From an uncultured Clostridia bacterium (GTDB lineage Bacteria > Bacillota > Clostridia > Oscillospirales > Ruminococcaceae): a DNA stretch of 10,991 nucleotides. Shown here one piece after another: positions 6,799-10,991 of the stretch. The stretch lies in NCBI GenBank assembly GCA_947630315.1, contig CANRHA010000043.1, forward strand, positions 1-10,991, written 5' to 3'. The stretch's first letter is position 1, and each line of letters starts with the position of its first letter. The notes under the pieces were generated by a model. It made no database searches. It was given only the letters and a program-made list of their open reading frames with translations, and was not told the DNA's origin. Position numbers and translations under genes: made by a program.

Positions 6799-7608
6799 AT
6801 GCTGATACCTGTACTGACCGCGATGGCGGTAATAGGCGTTATAAGCGTTATAATAGGGATAGTTTTAGGCGTTCTGGCCGAAAAATTCAGGGTCGAATCG
6901 GATCCGCGCGAGTCAAAGATCCGCGACTGTTTGGCAGGTTCAAACTGCGGCGGCTGCGGCTTTGCCGGCTGCGACGCTTACGCCCACGCCATAGTTTTTG
7001 ACGGCGCCGACCCCGCGCTCTGCCCGTCGTCCGACAAAAAGGAGATAGGCGAAATAATGGGGGTGGCTCTTTCCGAAGGCGTGAGAATGGCGGCGTATGT
7101 GAAGTGTTCTGGAAACTGCTCGAACACCCGCGACAACTATGTTTACAACGACGAGCAGGACTGCCGCATAGCCTATCTTGCCCCCGGGCACGGGGCTAAA
7201 AAGTGCGTATACGGCTGCTGCGGGCTCGGTTCCTGCGCGAAAGCCTGCCCGTATGACGCGATAAAGATAGTAAACGGCCTCGCAAAGATAGACCGCGACA
7301 GGTGCATGGCCTGCGGCAGGTGCGTTTCGGTGTGCCCGAACAGGCTTATTGAACTTATTCCCGCCGACGCGAGCTATATCGTCACCTGCTCGTCGCGCTC
7401 GAGGGGCAAAACCGTAAAAGAAGCCTGCGACGCGGGTTGCTTGGGCTGCGGGCTCTGCGCAAGGGTATGCGAGAGCGGCGCGATAGCGGTTGAAAACAAT
7501 ATCGCGAAGATAGATTACTCAAAGTGCACAGGCTGCGGAAAGTGCGCGGAAAAATGCCCGGCGAAGGTAATACGCTTTACCGGAGCAAAGCCCGCTGTCT
7601 CGGAATGA
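6799..7608 (+). CDS. rnfB: Rnf complex subunit B (ferredoxin-oxidising, polyferredoxin)
   Basis: RnfB is the multi-cluster subunit that accepts electrons from reduced ferredoxin on the cytoplasmic side, anchored by one N-terminal transmembrane helix (about 3-25). The 269-residue protein has the 4Fe-4S (Fe4_S4) domain with C44, C50, C53, C58 and C75, a cysteine pair C103/C107, and C122. A ferredoxin-like module follows, with C136/C140/C141/C146/C150 and the classic C169/C172/C175/C179. A second module has C210/C214/C217/C220/C224 and C243/C246/C249/C253. This fits the high-cluster clostridial type of RnfB. GGGGG at 6787-6791 acts as the ribosome binding site. The stop overlaps the apbE start by 4 nt. 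Confidence 0.95.
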   Translation: MLIPVLTAMAVIGVISVIIGIVLGVLAEKFRVESDPRESKIRDCLAGSNCGGCGFAGCDAYAHAIVFDGADPALCPSSDKKEIGEIMGVALSEGVRMAAYVKCSGNCSNTRDNYVYNDEQDCRIAYLAPGHGAKKCVYGCCGLGSCAKACPYDAIKIVNGLAKIDRDRCMACGRCVSVCPNRLIELIPADASYIVTCSSRSRGKTVKEACDAGCLGCGLCARVCESGAIAVENNIAKIDYSKCTGCGKCAEKCPAKVIRFTGAKPAVSE

Positions 7609-8570
7609 AAAGGCTTATTGCCGTTTTGGCGGCGGCGGTCATATTCGCCGGCTGCGCCGCACGGCCCGAAAGATACGGCGCGGTTTACACCGATTTGTTC
7701 GACACGGTGACCGAATTTACCGCCTACTGCTCCTCTCGGGAGGAATTTGACCGCCTTTCGGGGATTTGCTACGGCGAGCTTAAGCGGCTCCATGAAATTT
7801 TCGACATCTATTCGGAATCGGAAACCTATGGCGCCGCAAGCCTTAACGCCGGCAAGGAGGGCGACTGCCCGGCGGAGCTTTACGAACTCACCGAGCAGGG
7901 GATAAACTGGCACTCCCTGACCGGCGGCCGGCTCAACATCGCCCTCGGGAGCGTGCTTTCGCTTTGGCACGACTGCCGCGAAAAGGGAATTTTACCCGAT
8001 CCGGATGAGTTAAGATCGAGGGCCGGGCACTGTGACATCGGCAAAATAAAGCTCGAAGGCGGCCGCGTCAGGCTTGAAGACCCGGAAATGTCGCTCGATT
8101 TCGGAGCTGTCGCAAAGGGATATTCGGCGCAGAAAACCGCGGAGCTGCTGATAAATTCCGGCGCGGAAAGCTTTGCTTTGAACGTCGGCGGGAACGTTAT
8201 AACATACGGCGAAAAGCCCTCGGGAAAGTGGGAGATAGGGATAGAATCGCCCGACGGCGGAATTTTCACCACCGTAAAAGTCGCGGGGGAATGCGTTGTA
8301 ACGAGCGGAGACTATCAGCGCTGGTACGAGGTCGACGGCGTCAGGTATCACCACATTATAGATACCGAAACTCTCTACCCGGCTGCGCTTTGGCGTTCGG
8401 TCACGGTAATAACCGACGATTCCGCCGAGGCCGACGCGCTTTCGACCGCGCTTTTCTGCATGCCTTACGACGACGGCAGGGCGCTCGCCGAAAAATTCGG
8501 GGCCGAGGTTTTGTGGATATCCCCCGACGGGGAGGCAAAACGCACGGAGGGCTTTTCCGATTATGAATAA
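7605..8570 (+). CDS. apbE: FAD:protein FMN transferase, lipoprotein (ApbE family)
   Basis: ApbE transfers FMN from FAD to a threonine of target proteins; RnfG and RnfD, encoded just upstream, are the natural substrates. From the ATG at 7605 the protein has 321 residues, with a lipoprotein signal ending IFAGC (lipid-anchored C17), placing it on the outer face of the membrane. Motifs are DFGAVAKGY (165-173), NVGGN (193-197), VTSGDYQRW (232-240), HHIIDTETLYPA (249-260) and the metal-site region ADALSTALF (276-284). The open frame extends back to 7524 inside rnfB, but only the 7605 start gives a signal peptide. No good ribosome binding site lies at normal distance, so translation probably depends on coupling to rnfB through the ATGA overlap. 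Confidence 0.93.
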   Translation: MKRLIAVLAAAVIFAGCAARPERYGAVYTDLFDTVTEFTAYCSSREEFDRLSGICYGELKRLHEIFDIYSESETYGAASLNAGKEGDCPAELYELTEQGINWHSLTGGRLNIALGSVLSLWHDCREKGILPDPDELRSRAGHCDIGKIKLEGGRVRLEDPEMSLDFGAVAKGYSAQKTAELLINSGAESFALNVGGNVITYGEKPSGKWEIGIESPDGGIFTTVKVAGECVVTSGDYQRWYEVDGVRYHHIIDTETLYPAALWRSVTVITDDSAEADALSTALFCMPYDDGRALAEKFGAEVLWISPDGEAKRTEGFSDYE

Positions 8571-8919
8571 AAAAATAAAGCGCCCCGCGGCGGATATTCT
8601 GCTGATTTGCGCGGCGCTCGCCCTGGCGCTTATAATATACCTTTCGGGCGCGAAAAAAGAGGCCGGAGTCAACGTTGAAGTGAGGCTCGGCGGAAAGATC
8701 TACGCGGTTTTGAGTCTTGATGAAGACGCCGAACTCGACATAGATGGGAAATGCACCTTAAAAATAGAGGGCGGCGCCGCGAAGATCGTAAAATCCGACT
8801 GCCCGAACGGGCTTTGCGCGGCTCATCGGCCTATAAGCCGCTCGGGCGAGGCGATAGTCTGTCTGCCGAACGGCGTAAGCGTAAAGATAACCGGCGGCGG
8901 GGCTGATTTTGTGATATGA
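8563..8919 (+). CDS. NusG domain II-containing membrane protein
   Basis: This 118-residue protein has one N-terminal transmembrane helix (about 11-29) and then a small beta-rich extracytoplasmic domain of the NusG_II type (PF07009). Its signature is SDCPNGLCAAHRPI (78-91) with C80, C85 and a third cysteine C100 in IVCLPNGV. Despite the name it is not a transcription factor, as it lacks the NusG N-terminal and KOW domains. From memory, such proteins often sit beside ApbE/FMN-binding electron-transfer loci, including EetA of the Listeria extracellular electron transfer locus. Its biochemical role is not established; a redox or flavin-handling partner on the outer face is my inference. It overlaps apbE by 8 nt, with GGAGG at 8546-8550. 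Confidence 0.85.
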   Translation: MNKKIKRPAADILLICAALALALIIYLSGAKKEAGVNVEVRLGGKIYAVLSLDEDAELDIDGKCTLKIEGGAAKIVKSDCPNGLCAAHRPISRSGEAIVCLPNGVSVKITGGGADFVI

Positions 8920-8924
8920 AGGAG
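8919..8924 (+). promoter_or_regulatory. Ribosome binding site fixing the Gx-protein start
   Basis: AAGGAG at 8919-8924 lies 6 nt before the ATG at 8931, ideal spacing. The in-frame ATG at 8916 precedes this site, so 8931 is preferred. Confidence 0.65.
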
Positions 8925-8930
8925 CGTAAG

Positions 8931-9494
8931 ATGAACGGCCCGGCGACCGAAAAAACGGATATGATAAACCGCGGCGGGAAAAGCGGCCTTGCGCGCAGGG
9001 CGGCGTATTTGGGCGTGCTGACTGCTTTATGCTTCGGGCTGTCATACCTTGAAATGCTCGTTCCGATAACCGCCGGGGGGATCCCGGGGATAAAGCTTGG
9101 GCTTGCAAACCTTTGCGTGATGGCGGCGCTGTGGCTTTTCGGCGCTAAGGAGGCCGCCGCGGTAAGCCTGATAAGGATTTTACTCAGCTGGCTTATTTTC
9201 GGCAGCTTTACCGGACTTTTATACAGCCTTGCCGGCGGGGCGCTCAGCTTTATAGGAATGATACTTTTAAAGAAAACCGGGATATTCTCGCCGGTTGGCA
9301 TATCCGCCGCCGCGGGGGTATTGCACAATATAGGGCAGCTTGCCGTCGCGGCGTTTCTGACCGACGCCGGCGCGATATGGTACTATCTGCCGGTTCTGAT
9401 AGTTTCGGGCGCTGCGGCGGGCGCCCTCAACGGAATAATACTCGCCGCCGTCTTAAAGGCTCTTTCGGGGAGGCAAAACAAAAATGAACAGTAA
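8931..9494 (+). CDS. Gx transporter family membrane protein
   Basis: This is a 187-residue polytopic membrane protein of PF07456, historically labelled heptaprenyl diphosphate synthase component I but resembling ECF-type substrate-binding components. Motifs are E41, the glycine-rich GIPGIKLGLANL (50-61), SFTGLLYSLAGG (92-103) and GVLHNIGQLAV (129-139). A hydrophilic N-terminus of about 22 residues precedes the first helix. There is no prenyl-synthase DDxxD motif here and no catalytic partner nearby, so a synthase call is not supported. Neighbouring NusG_II and ApbE genes match the EetA/EetB-type pairing of flavin-based electron-transfer loci (recalled, not checked). The transported molecule is unknown; flavin is an inference. 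It overlaps the next gene by 11 nt. Confidence 0.82.
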   Translation: MNGPATEKTDMINRGGKSGLARRAAYLGVLTALCFGLSYLEMLVPITAGGIPGIKLGLANLCVMAALWLFGAKEAAAVSLIRILLSWLIFGSFTGLLYSLAGGALSFIGMILLKKTGIFSPVGISAAAGVLHNIGQLAVAAFLTDAGAIWYYLPVLIVSGAAAGALNGIILAAVLKALSGRQNKNEQ

Positions 9495-10029
9495 ATACGG
9501 AAAAATTTCTCTCGCGGCGATGTTCATGGCCATCGGCCTGCTGCTGCCGTTTATCACGATGCAGATACCCCAGATAGGAAAAATGCTCTGCCCGATGCAT
9601 ATACCCGTGTTTCTCTGCGGGCTTATCTGCGGCGAAAAATACGGCCTGGCGGTCGGGTTCATAACTCCGCTTCTGCGGAGCGTCCTGTTCGGCATGCCGG
9701 CGATATACCCCGACGCCGTGGGAATGGCGTTCGAGCTTGCATCATACGGATTCTTCGTGGCGGTGTTCTACGCTCTGTTCCGAAAAAAGAACATCGGCGC
9801 GGTGTACGGCGCGATGATACCCTCTATGCTCATAGGCAGGGTCGTCTGGGGAATAGCGCGCGCGGTGATGCTCGGGCTTAGCGGAGCCGAAACGGCGGAG
9901 TTCAGCATAGGGATATTCATAACCTCGGGGTTCGTGAACGCCCTGCCGGGAATAGCTTTGCAGCTTGTTTTGGTGCCGGCGGTGATGGCCGCGGCGAACA
10001 GATGGCGGATAAACGAACAGGGGAGGTAA
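9484..10029 (+). CDS. ECF transporter S component (substrate unknown)
   Basis: This 181-residue, about six-helix membrane protein fits the ECF S-component family (PF12822-like), which binds a vitamin or cofactor and works with a shared EcfT/EcfA energising module, not encoded in this window. The N-terminal helix holds small-residue spacing (LAAMFMAIG, 10-18) as in the EcfT-contact motif. The signature CPMHIPVFLCGLICG (36-50) and GFITPLLRS (58-66) follow. The specificity cannot be read from sequence. The operon context with ApbE suggests a flavin, possibly delivery of FAD across the membrane, but pantothenate, queuosine precursors or other cofactors remain possible. GGGGAGG at 9467-9473 is the ribosome binding site inside the preceding gene. 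Four nt separate it from the next gene. Confidence 0.82.
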   Translation: MNSKYGKISLAAMFMAIGLLLPFITMQIPQIGKMLCPMHIPVFLCGLICGEKYGLAVGFITPLLRSVLFGMPAIYPDAVGMAFELASYGFFVAVFYALFRKKNIGAVYGAMIPSMLIGRVVWGIARAVMLGLSGAETAEFSIGIFITSGFVNALPGIALQLVLVPAVMAAANRWRINEQGR

Positions 10030-10033
10030 AAAT

Positions 10034-10660
10034 ATGAAGATCATGAAGCTGCTTGCGCTCGCAGCGGCGGCAACACTTCTGTTCAGCGGCTGCGGGGCCG
10101 ATCTCGACGCCGACTACGGCTTCGGTTACATACCCGAGGAGACCGTCTCCCAACTTCCCGAGACCGCCCCGGCGGGACCTGCGCCCGATGAGACCGCGCC
10201 GCCCGAATCGACGCAGCCCGAGACGACGACATCAGCGGAAATTACACAGCCCGAGGCAACAACATCGCCCGAAACCGATCTGCCCGATCGGCTTCCCGAG
10301 GAGGGCGAGTACTACTACGACGTTGAAAACGTGGTGCTGTACCTTGAGCTGTACGGCGAGCTTCCGCCGAACTTTATAACTAAGGACGAGGCCCGAAAGC
10401 TTGGCTGGGAGGGCGGTTCGGTCGAGGATTACCTGGAGGGCGCGGCGATAGGCGGCGATTACTTCGGGAACTACGAGGGAATGCTGCCCGAGAAGAAGGG
10501 CCGGACATACCGCGAATGCGACATAGACACCGACGGCTACTATAACCGCGGCAGCCGCAGGCTTATCTACTCGGACGACGGACTTTACTTTTACTCCTCC
10601 GACCACTACAGGACTTTCAAGGAGCTTAAGGTCACGGAGGATTACGAGGTGACGGAATGA
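10034..10660 (+). CDS. Lipoprotein with barnase-like ribonuclease domain
   Basis: The 208-residue protein begins with a lipoprotein signal (lipobox LFSGC, lipidated C20), followed by a low-complexity Pro/Glu/Thr linker (about 33-90) and a barnase/RNase N1-type domain (about 93-200). Aligning by eye to barnase, K117 matches K27, E161 matches the general base E73 (in GRTYRECDI), R172 and R175/R176 match R83/R87 with a one-residue shift, and H191 matches H102 (SSDHYRTF). The guanine-binding loop GGDYFGNYEG has Tyr147 where barnase has Arg59. It should be an RNA endonuclease tethered outside the membrane, possibly with changed base preference. GGGGAGG at 10020-10026 precedes the start. It is followed immediately by its likely inhibitor. 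Activity is inferred from retained catalytic residues. Confidence 0.88.
   Translation: MKIMKLLALAAAATLLFSGCGADLDADYGFGYIPEETVSQLPETAPAGPAPDETAPPESTQPETTTSAEITQPEATTSPETDLPDRLPEEGEYYYDVENVVLYLELYGELPPNFITKDEARKLGWEGGSVEDYLEGAAIGGDYFGNYEGMLPEKKGRTYRECDIDTDGYYNRGSRRLIYSDDGLYFYSSDHYRTFKELKVTEDYEVTE
10211..10276 (+). repeat. Two 33-nt imperfect tandem repeats in the lipoprotein linker
   Basis: Two consecutive 11-codon units, 10211-10243 and 10244-10276, encode TQPETTTSAEI and TQPEATTSPET. They share CAGCCCGAG and ACATC blocks at the same offsets. The repeat explains part of the Pro/Thr/Glu linker between the lipid anchor and the ribonuclease domain, and is a spot where linker length may vary between strains. 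Confidence 0.65.
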
Positions 10661-10929
10661 AAAGGATAGTACTTGACTGTGAAAAGCTTTTGCACCGCCG
10701 CGAGGCGCATGAATATCTTTACGAGGCGCTCGGCCTGCCCGAATACTACGGCAGAAACCTTGACGCCCTCAGCGATTGTCTCTCGGAGATGAGCGACACG
10801 GAGATAGTTTTGCAGGAGGGGGAACTGCTCAGAAAAACCGCCGGCTACGGCAGAAGGATACTCACGGTTTTTGAGGATTCCGCAGCCCGCAACCCCACCC
10901 TCTCCCTGAGTTTTACAGATGAAGAATAA
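10657..10929 (+). CDS. Barstar-family ribonuclease inhibitor
   Basis: Barstar binds the active site of barnase-type ribonucleases in the cytoplasm and protects the producer before export. The 90-residue protein matches barstar length and opens with the same MK-[KR]-x-V strand. The inhibitory helix region LPEYYGRNLDALSDCL (27-42) keeps the Tyr pair (30, 31) and both key aspartates, D36 and D40 (barstar D35 and D39). Differences are Ser39 in place of barstar Trp38, and VFEDS (71-75), which puts Asp74 where barstar has Glu76. The start overlaps the ribonuclease gene's stop by 4 nt (ATGA), the usual coupling for a toxin-inhibitor pair. It is the last gene before the terminator. Confidence 0.9.
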   Translation: MKRIVLDCEKLLHRREAHEYLYEALGLPEYYGRNLDALSDCLSEMSDTEIVLQEGELLRKTAGYGRRILTVFEDSAARNPTLSLSFTDEE

Positions 10930-10982
10930 AAATCGCCCCCGAATCCCTTGGCGGAAAGCGGGGGCGCAGATTTTCATTTTTT
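10929..10982 (+). terminator. Rho-independent terminator of the rnf operon
   Basis: CGCCCCCG (10934-10941) pairs with CGGGGGCG (10959-10966) around a 17-nt loop. AAAATC (10929-10934) and GATTTT (10969-10974) can extend the pairing past a small bulge. T-rich sequence follows (10971-10974, 10977-10982). It starts right at the barstar stop codon and would end the transcript of all twelve genes. Confidence 0.8.
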
Positions 10983-10991
10983 GGCGGATAT

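Noticed and set aside
7524..7604. Upstream extension of ApbE into rnfB
   Set aside because: The extension would add 27 basic residues before the lipoprotein signal, and the ATG at 7605 gives a proper signal peptide and an ATGA overlap.
7605..8570. ApbE with a broken C-terminal motif (TLYPA where many have TGYPA)
   Set aside because: From memory, a Leu-containing version of this motif is common in clostridial ApbE proteins, and the other motifs are intact, so it is not evidence of inactivation.
8010..8672. 220-aa minus-strand frame over apbE
   Set aside because: It is antisense to the conserved ApbE motifs and is explained by the codon bias of the real gene.
8563..8919. NusG transcription factor
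   Set aside because: It has only the NusG_II-type domain behind a membrane helix, with no NGN or KOW domain.
8931..9494. Heptaprenyl diphosphate synthase subunit
   Set aside because: The family label is historical. The protein is all membrane helices without aspartate-rich prenyl-synthase motifs or a partner subunit.

Overview
The window looks like chromosomal DNA of an anaerobic, moderately GC-rich Clostridia-type Firmicute, plausibly an Oscillospirales or Ruminococcaceae-like gut organism. This rests on the Rnf gene order C-D-G-E-A-B, sigma-A-type promoters (TTGA-17-TATACT), AAGGAG-type ribosome binding sites, heavy use of ATA for isoleucine, and ferredoxin-linked membrane energetics. The taxon is inferred from these traits and not from a database match.

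Layout. Positions 1-557 hold no convincing gene. They contain a run of repeats and hairpins (an A/T hairpin, a G-quadruplex-type G/C hairpin, and a 13-nt inverted repeat whose arms lie 182 nt apart), then a promoter module and a structured leader. A single gene follows for an AMP-forming acyl-CoA ligase (567-2306). A 334-nt gap (2307-2640) carries a second copy of the same promoter module. From it runs one tightly packed 12-gene unit (2641-10929), almost every junction a short overlap: rnfC, rnfD, rnfG, rnfE, rnfA, rnfB, a lipoprotein ApbE flavin transferase, a NusG_II-domain membrane protein, a Gx-family membrane protein, an ECF transporter S component, a lipoprotein with a barnase-like ribonuclease domain, and a barstar. 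A GC-rich terminator closes the unit at about 10934-10982.

How the genes fit together. RnfB and RnfC carry iron-sulfur clusters that take electrons between ferredoxin and NAD. RnfA and RnfE span the membrane, and RnfD and RnfG carry covalent FMN. ApbE attaches that FMN outside the membrane and uses FAD as donor, so FAD must be available there. The three small membrane proteins after ApbE (NusG_II, Gx, ECF-S) are the kind found beside other flavinylation-dependent electron-transfer loci. I infer that they serve flavin supply or an accessory extracytoplasmic redox step.

The most unexpected part is the operon's tail: a membrane-anchored barnase homologue and its barstar, spaced as though cotranscribed with Rnf. 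The barnase domain keeps the catalytic Lys/Glu/Arg/His set but has Tyr where barnase has Arg59, and the barstar differs at interface positions W38 and E76. The other notable signal is the roughly 130-bp intergenic module (heptamer repeats, a perfect 10-bp palindrome and a promoter) present upstream of both transcription units.
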